From contig NZ_CP065410.1 of the NCBI RefSeq assembly GCF_020544405.1, positions 248,001 through 312,000 of the forward strand: DNA of 64,000 nucleotides, in the 5' to 3' direction. This document shows positions 53,330 through 63,469 of the stretch, piece after piece. The translations under genes and the position numbers were made by a program. The notes below the pieces were generated by a model that was not told the DNA's origin, did no database searches, and saw only the letters and a program-made list of their open reading frames with translations. The DNA comes from Pseudomonas sp. IAC-BECa141 (GTDB lineage Bacteria; Pseudomonadota; Gammaproteobacteria; Pseudomonadales; Pseudomonadaceae). Position 1 is the stretch's first letter. The number at the start of each line of letters is the position of its first letter.

Positions 53330-54871
53330 ATGACGCAAGCCAATAACGCCGTGTACACCGATCTGAGTGTTGATGATCTGGTAAAAGAAGCCCTGAACCG
53401 CGGTGAAGGCGAGCTTGCCGATACCGGCGCTCTGGTTGTTCGCACCGGTCACCGCACCGGCCGTTCGCCAGTCGACCGTTTCATCGTTGAAGAGCCTTCC
53501 ACCCAGGCTGCCATTGCCTGGGGCCCGATCAACCGCAAGTTCCCGGCCGACAAGTTCGACGCGCTGTGGGCTCGTGTTGAAGCATTCAACAACGCGCAAG
53601 AGCATTTCGTTTCCCACGTGCATGTAGGCGCGGCCGAAGATCACTACCTGGCTGTGAAGATGACCACCCAGACTGCCTGGCAGAACCTGTTCGGTCGTTG
53701 CCTGTTCATCAACCCGGCTCAGTACAACCCGGCCGGTCGCGAAGAGTGGCAAGTGCTGAACGTTGCCAACTTCGAGTGCGTACCAGAGCGTGACGGCACC
53801 AACTCCGACGGTTGCGTGATCATCAACTTCGCCCAGAAGAAAGTGCTGATCGCCGGCATGCGTTACGCCGGTGAAATGAAGAAAGCCATGTTCTCCGTGC
53901 AGAACTTCCTGCTGCCGGCCGCTGACGTGCTGCCAATGCACTGCGCTGCCAATATCGGCGAAGAAGGCGACGTGACCCTGTTCTTCGGTCTGTCGGGCAC
54001 CGGCAAGACCACCCTGTCCGCCGACGAAAGCCGTTATCTGATCGGTGACGACGAACACGGCTGGGGCGAAGGCGTTGTCTTCAACATCGAAGGCGGCTGC
54101 TACGCCAAGTGCATCGACTTGTCCGAGAAGAACGAGCCGGTCATCTGGAAAGCCATCAAGCACGGCGCGGTGCTGGAAAACGTCGTGATCGACGACGCCA
54201 AGCACGCCGACTACGCCGATGTCAGCCTGACCCAGAACAGCCGCGCGGCCTACCCGCTGGAGCACGTTGCCAAGCGTTCCGCGAAGAACCTGGGCGGTGA
54301 GCCAAACGCTGTAATCTTCCTGACCTGCGACCTGACCGGCGTCCTGCCACCCGTGTCGATCCTCAACGAAGAACAAGCGGCCTATCACTTCCTGTCCGGC
54401 TACACCGCACTGGTGGGCTCGACTGAAATGGGCTCGGGCAGCGGCATCAAGTCGACCTTCTCCACCTGCTTCGGCGCACCGTTCTTCCCGCGTCCGGCCG
54501 GCGAATACGCTGAACTGCTGATCAAGCGCATCCGCGGCTTCGGCTCCAAGGTCTACCTGGTCAACACCGGCTGGACCGGCGGTGGCTACGGCGTCGGCAA
54601 ACGCTTCAACATCCCGACCACCCGCGCGGTGATCGCAGCGATCCAGAGCGGCGCGCTGATCGGCGCAGCCACCGAGCACCTGGACACCATCAACCTGGAC
54701 GTGCCACTGGCTGTACCGGGCGTCGAAACCAACCTGCTCAACCCGCGCAACACCTGGGCTGACAAGGCTGCGTACGACGAAGCTGCCAAAGCACTGGCCG
54801 GTCTGTTCATCGAGAACTTCAAGAAGTTCGAAGTGAGCGACGCGATCAAGGCTGCCGGGCCTAAGTTGTAA
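53330..54871 (+). CDS. pckA: Phosphoenolpyruvate carboxykinase (ATP)
   Basis: This 513-residue enzyme converts oxaloacetate and ATP into phosphoenolpyruvate for gluconeogenesis. Key motifs are [12 protein letters not shown] near the start, P-loop [19 protein letters not shown] and the kinase-2 region [10 protein letters not shown]. The ATG at 53330 gives the standard length, while the open frame begins 36 codons earlier. It closes the conserved gshA-pckA block and has a terminator 19 nt downstream. Confidence 0.95.
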   Translation: MTQANNAVYTDLSVDDLVKEALNRGEGELADTGALVVRTGHRTGRSPVDRFIVEEPSTQAAIAWGPINRKFPADKFDALWARVEAFNNAQEHFVSHVHVGAAEDHYLAVKMTTQTAWQNLFGRCLFINPAQYNPAGREEWQVLNVANFECVPERDGTNSDGCVIINFAQKKVLIAGMRYAGEMKKAMFSVQNFLLPAADVLPMHCAANIGEEGDVTLFFGLSGTGKTTLSADESRYLIGDDEHGWGEGVVFNIEGGCYAKCIDLSEKNEPVIWKAIKHGAVLENVVIDDAKHADYADVSLTQNSRAAYPLEHVAKRSAKNLGGEPNAVIFLTCDLTGVLPPVSILNEEQAAYHFLSGYTALVGSTEMGSGSGIKSTFSTCFGAPFFPRPAGEYAELLIKRIRGFGSKVYLVNTGWTGGGYGVGKRFNIPTTRAVIAAIQSGALIGAATEHLDTINLDVPLAVPGVETNLLNPRNTWADKAAYDEAAKALAGLFIENFKKFEVSDAIKAAGPKL

Positions 54872-54890
54872 GACTGGGTTTTGGTGAATG

Positions 54891-54920
54891 AAAAAGCCGC
54901 CTCTTGTGGGCGGCTTTTTT
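54891..54920 (+). terminator. Terminator of pckA
   Basis: AAAAAGCCGCC (54891-54901) pairs with GGCGGCTTTTT, followed by a further T. The A tract on the left makes it bidirectional, so it may also end the convergent toxin-antitoxin operon. Confidence 0.9.
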
Positions 54921-54936
54921 GTGGGCGTTCATTTTC

Positions 54937-55224
54937 TCAATGGGCCAATGCATTCAAAACATGAACCGGGTCGTTATGAATGGCCTTGAGCAAAGCTTTT
55001 GCCGGCCCAGTAGGCTCGCGACGACCCTGTTCCCAATTTCGTAGAGTGCCGAGCTGGACGTCGATCAGTGCCGCAAATTTGGCCTGGGTCAAACCGGTAG
55101 CTTTACGAATCTCTTTGACCTGCAAAGCATCAACGTGGAATTCGCGAGAAGGTGTGCGCTCGCCTCGTACGATCTCGTCCATCTCTTGCACACTTTCCAT
55201 CAGCTCATCAAAAAATTTGCTCAT
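54937..55224 (-). CDS. HigA-like antitoxin (XRE helix-turn-helix)
   Basis: This 95-residue protein has a C-terminal XRE domain: V-K-E-I-R-K-A-T-G-L-T-Q-A-K-F-A-A-L-I, then L-G-T-L-R-N-W-E-Q-G-R-R-E-P-T-G-P-A-K-A-L-L. This V-x-T-(L)-R-x-W-E-Q-G form is typical of NadS/HigA antitoxins encoded after a RelE-like toxin. Three in-frame ATGs lie close together; GGAG at 55232-55235 fits the last (55224). It begins 2 nt after the toxin stop and should neutralise the toxin and repress the operon. Confidence 0.85.
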   Translation of the reverse strand: MSKFFDELMESVQEMDEIVRGERTPSREFHVDALQVKEIRKATGLTQAKFAALIDVQLGTLRNWEQGRREPTGPAKALLKAIHNDPVHVLNALAH

Positions 55225-55226
55225 GG

Positions 55227-55541
55227 TCATCTCCATTTTTCGATCAAGACCTTGAGTGCTTTGCGCTCATCGCTGGACAGATCGTGTTGTTCATTTTTAG
55301 GGTAGATCATCAATAACCCGATTTGTGATGCCGAAACGAAGTGGTAGTAGATAACCCGTGCTCCGCCTCGCTTGCCGTGTCCTTTCGCTGCGATTCGGGT
55401 TTTTCGGATCCCGCCTGTGCCTTCAATTACATCGCCAATCGAGGGACTTACAACCAGTTGCTTCTGAAAAGCGGCGTAAGTGTCATCGTCCAGCAGCTCT
55501 TTTACTCGACGGGTAAAGATCCGAGTCTCAATAAAAATCAT
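55227..55541 (-). CDS. RelE/HigB-like toxin
   Basis: This 104-residue protein reads I-F-I-E-T-R-I-F-T-R-R-V-K-E-L-L, G-D-V-I-E-G-T-G-G-I-R-K-T-R, G-K-R-G-G-A-R-V-I-Y-Y, then I-Y-P-K-N-E-Q-H-D-L. This is the pattern of HigB2/RelE-type ribosome-dependent mRNA interferases. It precedes the antitoxin, the inverted order characteristic of higBA. It is located just outside the conserved gshA-pckA block, in accessory DNA. Confidence 0.85.
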   Translation of the reverse strand: MIFIETRIFTRRVKELLDDDTYAAFQKQLVVSPSIGDVIEGTGGIRKTRIAAKGHGKRGGARVIYYHFVSASQIGLLMIYPKNEQHDLSSDERKALKVLIEKWR

Positions 55542-55608
55542 CGCAAATGTACGCCATTGGCTTACCTTCCAGCAATGCTGGCGGGATTTGAGTAGATGAC
55601 TGGTAAGT

Positions 55609-55639
55609 GATCGTTCTCATGTCGAACATGGGAACGATC
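55609..55639. repeat. REP-like palindrome upstream of the toxin-antitoxin genes
   Basis: GATCGTTCTCATGT (55609-55622) and ACATGGGAACGATC (55626-55639) pair with one mismatch around CGA. It lies 14 nt after the stop of the 99-residue protein gene on the minus strand. Confidence 0.7.
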
Positions 55640-55652
55640 TGATCACTCAACC

Positions 55653-55952
55653 TCAGACTGGAGCTTTCCAGTTGAGCATTCGTTGCTGGGCGACCTGTAA
55701 CAGGTCAAACCCGTCTTTGGTCAGCAGGTAAAGGGCGTGGGTGATGTGAGGAATGTCTTCAACGTCGGCGTGTTTGAAGCAGAGGCAGTAGAGGGTTTGC
55801 AGCAGGTCGCTTGAGGCGCGCAGGCGCTGGACGGCGCATTCGAGGATGTCTTGCGGGTTGGCTTCGGTGTCGATGACGAGGGGCTTGGTGTCGGTGAGAT
55901 TGGAGTCGAGTGGGCGGTAGCGATTGGAGTGGAGCTCGTTCCATGATTTCAT
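55653..55952 (-). CDS. Small conserved Pseudomonas protein, paralogue A (DUF3077/DUF6124-like)
   Basis: I do not know its function. The 99-residue acidic, helix-rich protein contains V-I-D-T-E-A-N-P-Q-D-I-L, R-L-R-A-S-S-D-L-L-Q-T-L-Y-C-L-C-F-K and a closing helix A-L-Y-L-L-T-K-D-G-F-D-L-L. It resembles the short Pseudomonas proteins grouped as DUF3077/DUF6124. A second copy about 70% identical over this core lies at 57530-57811, on the other side of the hydrolase gene. All three are on the minus strand. Upstream DNA contains overlapping short frames that may be its leader. Confidence 0.7.
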   Translation of the reverse strand: MKSWNELHSNRYRPLDSNLTDTKPLVIDTEANPQDILECAVQRLRASSDLLQTLYCLCFKHADVEDIPHITHALYLLTKDGFDLLQVAQQRMLNWKAPV

Positions 55953-56299
55953 TTTTTAGATCCTCAATTGCTTCGAATGAAGCCACCACATCGTGACCAA
56001 GCGACTGGAGGCGACTGTGTTCGGGTTGGTCAACCGGTGAGGATCATGCACATACCCGGCACGCTCGAAAGCGTCCCAAACACAGCCACCATAACGCTGC
56101 TGGCAATTGAGTGCCGGCAGCATACAGCGGACGCGAATGCATGATCCATTCGGGTGACCAAGCCCGAGTCGCTGAATTGTCAGCGACAGTCACAACTATA
56201 GGTTTCGGCCCACTGGCGCCGATAGAAGACAAGGCGCCGCTGCGTGTAGGAACGGGATGCAGATTCGTGCAGCCCGTTCCTACGGATCAATCACGGTTT
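55953..56299. other. Spacer between hydrolase and paralogue A with overlapping short frames and a hairpin
   Basis: Two minus-strand frames are notable. One is a 62-codon frame at 56044-56232 that includes W-S-P-E-W-I-M-H-S-R-P-L-Y-A-A-G. Another ends with TAA at 55956-55958, 3 nt before paralogue A, and reads N-C-Q-Q-R-Y-G-G-C-V-W-D-A-F-E-R-A-G-Y-V. The second looks protein-like but lacks a ribosome-binding site. A palindrome, GTAGGAACGGG (56246-56256) with CCCGTTCCTAC (56273-56283), follows the hydrolase stop. Confidence 0.4.
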
Positions 56300-57427
56300 T
56301 CAACGAATCGATCGATACGCCTCAATATCCAGCACACTCGTGGTCAGCCCGGTCGCCGGGGTATAGATCGTGCCTTTCACCGTCGAGAACGGAACGCCTT
56401 TGCTGCCCAGCGAAACGTAGCGCTCGCCTTGATCCAGCTCGGTGAACCAGGTGTAGGAACACTTCTCCATGGCCTTGTATTTCGCTGCCGCGTTGACGAT
56501 GGCGGCGGTGTGGTTGCGAAGGGCGGCATCGGTGAGGTTGAGGTTTTTGTCGAGTACGGTGCCCCAGCGTTTCAGGCAGACCTCGGCAAAGTGGCGCACG
56601 ATCAGGCCGGGTTCGGCCAGCACTTTTGGACCACTGTTGCCATCGGCGGAGGCGTTGCCCACCAGGGTGGCGTGACGGCCGGGCATCGGGAAGATGCTGG
56701 TCTTGGTTCCGGTCGCGGTTTGCGGGATGACGCAACTGAAGCCCTTGGAACGTTCATCCCGAGCGTAGAAACCCACATACTCTTTTACGTTGCTGTTGAG
56801 CTTTACCCGATGTTCCTGAAAATTGCCAATACCTGGCACCGGGTCAATGGCGAAGATATTCACTGGAATGTTTTTCAGTGCACTGTCCTTGAACATGACA
56901 TTGGCCAGCATGTGACAACTGATACCCCCGCGGCTCCAGCCCACCAGATTGACTTTTGTTGGAATAACACCACCCTTTCGGAAGGTTTTAATAATCTGCT
57001 CCTGTAACTTCTGTTGCGTGACGCTGCGATCGCCATAGTTGTATTTGCGCCACAGCCACGAACCTTCGACCTTTACATCTTCAATCGGGATGCCGGCGGC
57101 TTTGAGGCGGTTATATTCCGCTTCGGTCAGTTGCTCGCGCTGCCAGTCACATTGGCCCTTGATGATGTTTACCGCGTGTTGGACGTTCTCCTCCCAGCCC
57201 TTGCCGAACAAAGTTCCGCTGAGACCGTAGTCCTTGGATTTGGTGAACAGATCATCAGCTTGCAGGTTGCTGGTACCGGGGCCATCGACGACGATCCATT
57301 CGGCGAACTCGCGCCCCGTGTGATGAGACGCAAGTGTGGAGACCAATTCTCCATTCCAATAGTTTTCATGAGTATCATCAAACTTTGTCGAACCTGTACC
57401 GCAAAAGAAAATAGTCAGCGTAGTCAT
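56300..57427 (-). CDS. GxSxG alpha/beta-hydrolase-like protein, DUF2235-like layout
   Basis: This 375-residue protein has no signal peptide. A typical first strand T-I-F-F-C-G-T-G-S-T-K-F-D is followed by the nucleophile elbow V-G-W-S-R-G-G (Ser165), A-I-D-P-V-P-G (Asp195) and P-G-R-H-A-T-L-V-G (His252) as a plausible catalytic triad. The order and motifs recall DUF2235/Tle1-type lipases, some of which are type VI secretion effectors. No secretion genes are in the window, so effector status is unproved. The flanking near-identical small proteins could be immunity or regulatory partners, which is speculation. Confidence 0.55.
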   Translation of the reverse strand: MTTLTIFFCGTGSTKFDDTHENYWNGELVSTLASHHTGREFAEWIVVDGPGTSNLQADDLFTKSKDYGLSGTLFGKGWEENVQHAVNIIKGQCDWQREQLTEAEYNRLKAAGIPIEDVKVEGSWLWRKYNYGDRSVTQQKLQEQIIKTFRKGGVIPTKVNLVGWSRGGISCHMLANVMFKDSALKNIPVNIFAIDPVPGIGNFQEHRVKLNSNVKEYVGFYARDERSKGFSCVIPQTATGTKTSIFPMPGRHATLVGNASADGNSGPKVLAEPGLIVRHFAEVCLKRWGTVLDKNLNLTDAALRNHTAAIVNAAAKYKAMEKCSYTWFTELDQGERYVSLGSKGVPFSTVKGTIYTPATGLTTSVLDIEAYRSIR

Positions 57428-57529
57428 GTTATTGCTCTTGGTTGATGTAAGAGCGAACAGGCTAGTTCTGAACTTTGCTGTAAGGGAAGTGGTGGGTTGT
57501 TGCGAACTTTGTAAGTTTGTCCGCGAGCG

Positions 57530-57811
57530 CTAATTATTTAATCGTTGCCTGGCAACTTCCAATAAGTCGCAGCCGTCCTGCGTCAATAAATAAAGCGCAT
57601 TGACGATGTTGGGGATGTCTTTTACATCGGCCTGTTTGAAACACAAGCAGTAAAGAGTTTCCAGAAGATCGCTGGCGGCGCGCAACCGAAGATCGGCGGC
57701 ATCGAGTAAATCAACCGGTGTTGCTTCGGTGTCGATGACCATTACCGGGTTGTTGCCGTCGCAGCTCTTGAGAGGGCGAAAACGATTATTCAGCGGTGTG
57801 GAAATGTTCAT
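57530..57811 (-). CDS. Small conserved Pseudomonas protein, paralogue B (DUF3077/DUF6124-like)
   Basis: This 93-residue protein shares V-I-D-T-E-A, L-R-A-A-S-D-L-L-E-T-L-Y-C-L-C-F-K and A-L-Y-L-L-T-Q-D-G-C-D-L-L with paralogue A (55653-55952). The N-terminal 25 residues differ. Function is unknown. It is the most upstream of the three minus-strand genes here, 102 nt before the hydrolase gene. Confidence 0.7.
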   Translation of the reverse strand: MNISTPLNNRFRPLKSCDGNNPVMVIDTEATPVDLLDAADLRLRAASDLLETLYCLCFKQADVKDIPNIVNALYLLTQDGCDLLEVARQRLNN

Positions 57812-58115
57812 GTTTGAGGCGTGTCCTTTTCGAAGTCGCTTCGGCGGGCCGACACAGAGTTTTCAGTCGCGCCGGCCACTATAGAAGGGCTCCTTCGAAT
57901 GGGACAAGACAGCCACAATGGACAGAATTCGTAGGGGTTTTTCCGGGGTTCGGGCATTTTCCCTACGCGGTTTTACGGCTTTTTCACAGCCAAACCCTGA
58001 GTGGAGAGATTTCCTACGTGTTTAGCGGGCGATTCCCGTTAAACATCTGTATGGTGCGCGCCAGAATCCGTGGGGCGTTTCCGGACGTCCGACCCAGACT
58101 TAAAGGGAATTAGGT
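57812..58115. other. Divergent intergenic region
   Basis: I see no gene. It separates paralogue B (minus) and the exported 167-residue protein (plus). No clear promoter consensus could be assigned. Confidence 0.3.
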
Positions 58116-58619
58116 ATGCAGTGGCTACGAATGGCCTCGATCATTTTGCTTTGGGCCGGTGGATGTCGTTTGGCGTTGGCCTCCGAGGCGGGCAATGGAC
58201 TGGTGCTCGCGCACGTGGAGCGCACGGACTGGCCGGACGCACTCACGACCCAGGCCGGCATCGACACGGCTTCCCGCGCTGAAGTGTTGATGTTCGGCAA
58301 GGCACTGCTGGCCTGCGAAGGCCTGGATGAATCCGCACTCAAACAACGCCTGGGTGTGCCACATGCGCAGCTCAAGTCAATCCGTCAGGTGCGTGAGGGT
58401 TTATGGGATCGTCTGCTCGCCACCTATCGCAACGCCAGTCAGAGCTGCGACGAGCAAGCGTTCTGCCCACGGGTGCGCAGTGTTGCCGACCTGCGTCAGC
58501 TGGCGGCGGCATTCACCGGTGATATCAGCCCGGCCCATGCACTGTGGGCCAGCAAAAGCCTGGGCGTGCATGAGCAGCTGTTGAACGAGCAATTGCGAGT
58601 GGCGGTGTTGCAGCCGTAG
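58116..58619 (+). CDS. Exported hypothetical protein
   Basis: This 167-residue protein has a signal peptide (M-Q-W-L-R, hydrophobic core I-I-L-L-W-A-G-G, cleavage near A-L-A-S). The mature part is mostly helical and has a few cysteines (L-A-C-E-G; S-C-D-E-Q-A-F-C-P-R) that could form disulfides in the periplasm. I recognise no domain. The ATG follows AAAGGGAATTAGGT. It is convergent with the small lipoprotein gene, 6 nt apart. Confidence 0.6.
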   Translation: MQWLRMASIILLWAGGCRLALASEAGNGLVLAHVERTDWPDALTTQAGIDTASRAEVLMFGKALLACEGLDESALKQRLGVPHAQLKSIRQVREGLWDRLLATYRNASQSCDEQAFCPRVRSVADLRQLAAAFTGDISPAHALWASKSLGVHEQLLNEQLRVAVLQP

Positions 58620-58625
58620 AGTCTG

Positions 58626-58763
58626 CTAAGCCGTTGGCGTGGGGCTCGCCGCCACCACGCTGGCGAGTGGCGGAAGCTCGCCGGGAAAGGGCAGGCACCC
58701 GCCCAGTAACAGGCTCTGGACAAGAAGGGCGAAGAGCAATTTCAAACGGTTCGACATATTCAT
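58626..58763 (-). CDS. Small lipoprotein (45 residues)
   Basis: An ATG at 58763, preceded by CCAAGGAA-type sequence close to an in-frame second ATG (58757), opens M-N-M-S-N-R-L-K-L-L-F-A-L-L. A lipobox L-L-G-G-C (Cys23) then follows, with a Pro/Ala/Ser-rich mature part of about 23 residues ending P-T-P-T-A. The basic start, hydrophobic core and lipobox are complete, so it is a credible lipoprotein despite its length. Its role is unknown. It is below common length cut-offs. Confidence 0.65.
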   Translation of the reverse strand: MNMSNRLKLLFALLVQSLLLGGCLPFPGELPPLASVVAASPTPTA

Positions 58764-58990
58764 TCCTTGGCGAGTCTCTAGATGTATCGGCCGTCCTGGC
58801 GCGATGAATGTCGGACGTTACTCTCGCCACGGCGATGCAGGCGAGGAACAAAGTGTTTCGTTTGTTTCTAGCCGTGACTCGGCATTTCACGCTGTATCAT
58901 CCCGTATCGATTTGACCCCCGACCTTTCTCGACGCGCTGCGATCGCCCGCTAGGCTGTTGGCATCACAGCGGTCAACGGAGTGACAGCGA
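58764..58990. other. Divergent intergenic region before the RecQ-like helicase gene
   Basis: No gene is seen. It should hold the promoters of the lipoprotein and helicase genes. Confidence 0.3.
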
Positions 58991-60919
<1,929 letters not shown>

Positions 60920-61028
60920 GCTCTCGAATCCATCTGCTGAATGTCGATCATCACGGCCATGAACTTCAAAAATGCCCGGTAGCTGACTATGGTGATGGCT
61001 GTCTTCGGATCGCCAACAAGAGAACAAC

Positions 61029-62252
61029 ATGAGCCAGACATCCTTCGCTATTCAGCAGGCCGCCGTGATCGGCGCCGGCACCATGGGCCGCGGCATTGTC
61101 ATGTGCCTGGCCAACGCCGGCGTGTCAGTGCAGTGGGTCGATAACAATCCACAGATGCTCGAGCAGGCGCTGGCCACCGTGGTCGACACCTATGCGCACA
61201 ACGTGCGACAGGGGCGAATTGAACAGGCCGATGCCGATGCCCGGATCGCCCGTATCAGCGCGGCGGCGGACTATGTGGCGATCCGCAACGTCGATCTGGT
61301 GATCGAAGCGGTGTACGAAAACCTTGAACTCAAGCAGAAGATCTTCCGCGAGCTTGATGGCGTGCTGAAGCCCGAGGCGCTGCTGGCGAGCAATACCTCG
61401 GCGCTGGACATCGACGCCATCGCCGCCGCGACACGGCGTCCGACTCAAGTGCTGGGCCTGCATTTCTTCAGCCCGGCGCACATCATGAAATTGCTGGAAA
61501 TAGTCCGTGGCGCGCAGACCTCGCCAGCGGTGCTTGAAACCGCGCTTGAGCTGGGCAAGCGCATGGGCAAGGTCAGTGTGGTGTCGGGCAACTGCCACGG
61601 ATTCATCGGCAACCGCATGCTGCATCCGTATGTGCTCGAAGCGCGCAAGATGTTGCTCGAAGGGGCATACCCGCAGCAGGTCGATGCGGCATTGCAGAGT
61701 TTCGGTTTCGCCATGGGGCCGTTTCGCATGTACGACGTGGTCGGCATCGATCTTGAGTGGCGCGCTCGCGAGCTTGCCGGCAAGGGGCAGGACGCGCCCG
61801 AGGTTCAGGTGGATAACCGCTTGTGCGAACGGGGCCGGTTCGGTCAGAAGTCTGGCAATGGTTATTACCACTACGAGCCCGGCAGTCGTCAGGCCGAACA
61901 TGATCCCGAGGTCGATGCGCTGGTGTTGAGTGTCAGCGAAGGTTTGGGGTTTCATCGCCGGGATATCGGCTCGGAGGAGATCCTGGAGCGGTGCCTGTTG
62001 GCGTTGGTCAACGAGGGCGCAAAGATCCTGCAGGAAGGGATTGCCGAGTCGGCGCATGACATCGATCAGGTCTATCTGAATGGCTACGGCTTCCCGGTAG
62101 AGCGAGGCGGGCCGATGGCCTGGGCGGACGATCAGGGGCTGGTCGACATTCACAAGCGATTGCTGGCGCTGGAGACCCGGCAGGGCGATCACTGGCGGCC
62201 GGCGTCATTGATTGGCGAGCTGGCGGCGCGAGGCAAGGGTTTTTACCTTTAG
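61029..62252 (+). CDS. 3-hydroxyacyl-CoA dehydrogenase with two C-terminal domains
   Basis: This 407-residue NAD-dependent enzyme has an N-terminal Rossmann fold with V-I-G-A-G-T-M-G-R-G-I (about 14-24), H-F-F-S-P-A-H near 142 and the first 3HCDH C-terminal domain from about 190. A second such domain (about 290-405) has E-R-C-L-L-A-L-V-N-E-G-A and G-Y-G-F-P-V-E-R-G-G-P-M, like the C-terminal part of FadB/FadJ but without the hydratase. It oxidises a 3-hydroxyacyl-CoA; chain specificity is unknown. The thioesterase gene 31 nt downstream suggests a joint catabolic step. Confidence 0.88.
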   Translation: MSQTSFAIQQAAVIGAGTMGRGIVMCLANAGVSVQWVDNNPQMLEQALATVVDTYAHNVRQGRIEQADADARIARISAAADYVAIRNVDLVIEAVYENLELKQKIFRELDGVLKPEALLASNTSALDIDAIAAATRRPTQVLGLHFFSPAHIMKLLEIVRGAQTSPAVLETALELGKRMGKVSVVSGNCHGFIGNRMLHPYVLEARKMLLEGAYPQQVDAALQSFGFAMGPFRMYDVVGIDLEWRARELAGKGQDAPEVQVDNRLCERGRFGQKSGNGYYHYEPGSRQAEHDPEVDALVLSVSEGLGFHRRDIGSEEILERCLLALVNEGAKILQEGIAESAHDIDQVYLNGYGFPVERGGPMAWADDQGLVDIHKRLLALETRQGDHWRPASLIGELAARGKGFYL

Positions 62253-62283
62253 ACTGGGCAAATCACTCCAGGAATCGACACTC

Positions 62284-62715
62284 ATGTCTAACCCGATGCC
62301 GCAACGCAGCGACTACCCGCACTTCCAGCCGATCACCACGCGCTGGCATGACAACGACGCCTATGGCCACGTCAACAACGTCACCTATTACAGCTTCTTC
62401 GACACGGCGGTGAACACCTACCTGATCCAGGTTGGAGGGTTGGATATCCATGACGGCGAGGTGGTGGGGTTTGTGGTGAGTTCGTCCTGCGACTACTTCG
62501 CGTCGATTGCTTTCCCGGATCGAATCGAGATCGGTCTGCGGGTCGGCAAGCTGGGCAACAGTTCGGTGCAATACGAACTGGCGGTGTTCAAGGAAGGAGA
62601 GGTGGAAGCCTGTGCCGCCGGACGTTTCGTGCATGTATTCGTCGACCGGGCATCCAATCGGCCGGTGGCGATTCCAGCCCGATTGCGCCAAGCGATGGAA
62701 CGCCTGGCGGTGTGA
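62284..62715 (+). CDS. 4-hydroxybenzoyl-CoA-type hotdog thioesterase
   Basis: This 143-residue protein has the 4HBT motif T-T-R-W-H-D-N-D-A-Y-G-H-V-N-N-V-T-Y-Y (about 18-36), with Asp in W-H-D-N-D as the expected catalytic residue. Its length is standard for YbgC/FadM-like thioesterases. The ATG at 62284 follows the dehydrogenase by 31 nt with a weak ribosome-binding site (CAGGAATCGACACTC). It probably releases the free acid produced by the upstream dehydrogenase. Confidence 0.85.
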   Translation: MSNPMPQRSDYPHFQPITTRWHDNDAYGHVNNVTYYSFFDTAVNTYLIQVGGLDIHDGEVVGFVVSSSCDYFASIAFPDRIEIGLRVGKLGNSSVQYELAVFKEGEVEACAAGRFVHVFVDRASNRPVAIPARLRQAMERLAV

Positions 62716-62720
62716 CAGGC

Positions 62721-62751
62721 AAAAAAAATCGCAGCCCGGGGGAGCTGCGAT
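62721..62751 (-). terminator. Terminator of the glycine-zipper protein gene
   Basis: On the minus strand ATCGCAGC pairs with GCTGCGAT around an eight-nt loop, then eight T residues follow. Confidence 0.85.
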
Positions 62752-62779
62752 CTGGCTGTTACGGCAACGAGGTCAAACC

Positions 62780-63259
62780 TCAGTCGTGGTAGTAGCGGTG
62801 GTGCTTGCGATGACCATAGGCATGACCACGACCTGGGTGACGGTCGCGGTAATAGCGACGATCATCATGGCGACGATCGTAACGGCGATCATCGTCGTCA
62901 CTCTTGTTGCCCATGTAGTTGCCCAGCGCGCCACCGGCGCCGCCGCCGGCTGCTGCGCCGATCAGGCTGCCGGTGGTGCCGCCCATGCTGCGGCCGACCA
63001 CGTTGCCGCCGGCTGCGCCCAGCGCACCACCGATGGCTGCTTCGCCACGGCTGCGCTTGTCGGCGCCGACCGCACTACCACCCGCGCCGCCCAGGGCTGC
63101 GCCAATGGTTGAACCTGTACTGCCGCCTAACGACTGACCGACGACCGAGCCAAGAACCCCGCCCAATGCGCCGCCCACACCTGCTTCGGTGGTGCCTCCG
63201 GCAGAAGCGAAGCCACTGACCAGGCCAAGGGACAACAAGAGAATCGAGGAGAACTTCAT
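62780..63259 (-). CDS. Glycine-zipper envelope protein with charged Arg/His/Asp-rich tail
   Basis: This 159-residue protein has a signal peptide (cleavage near A-S-A-G). The central part (about 25-115) is made of repeated G-x-x-x-G segments such as G-V-G-G-A-L-G-G-V-L-G and G-G-A-G-G-A-L-G. The last 45 residues are D/R/H/Y-rich. Such proteins insert into or stabilise the envelope; some are related to the 17-kDa surface antigen (OmpA-like). The function is unknown. There is no lipobox. Confidence 0.75.
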   Translation of the reverse strand: MKFSSILLLSLGLVSGFASAGGTTEAGVGGALGGVLGSVVGQSLGGSTGSTIGAALGGAGGSAVGADKRSRGEAAIGGALGAAGGNVVGRSMGGTTGSLIGAAAGGGAGGALGNYMGNKSDDDDRRYDRRHDDRRYYRDRHPGRGHAYGHRKHHRYYHD

Positions 63260-63340
63260 AGAGGAGCCTCAAAGGGATGACGGCGCGATCCTGAGGCTCT
63301 GGAATGGGCGTGACAATCGAAATCCGACGAATAACACGAC

Positions 63341-63350
63341 TTGTATACAA
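63341..63350. promoter_or_regulatory. TTGTATACAA palindrome, candidate GntR-family operator
   Basis: A perfect 10-bp palindrome lies 82 nt upstream of the glycine-zipper gene start. Similar TTGTATACAA sites are bound by FCD-type GntR regulators. No regulator gene is nearby. Confidence 0.35.
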
Positions 63351-63415
63351 TTCTGCAACTTACTGATTTTTGGGCGGAACTTAACGGATTTTCGCCGGTC
63401 TTTAGCTACTTCACA

Positions 63416-63447
63416 AAGGCCGCTTTTATGCAAAAGCGGCCTTTTTT
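63416..63447 (+). terminator. Plus-oriented terminator between two minus-strand genes
   Basis: AAGGCCGCTTTT (63416-63427) pairs perfectly with AAAAGCGGCCTT (63432-63443) and runs into six T residues on the plus strand. No plus-strand protein gene precedes it. On the minus strand the tail is only TTTGTG, so it can still act as the oxidoreductase gene's terminator. Confidence 0.75.
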
Positions 63448-63469
63448 GTGGGCGCAGAAAAGTTTTGTA

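Noticed and set aside
53282..54679. 465-codon minus-strand frame
   Set aside because: Antisense to pckA; no family features.
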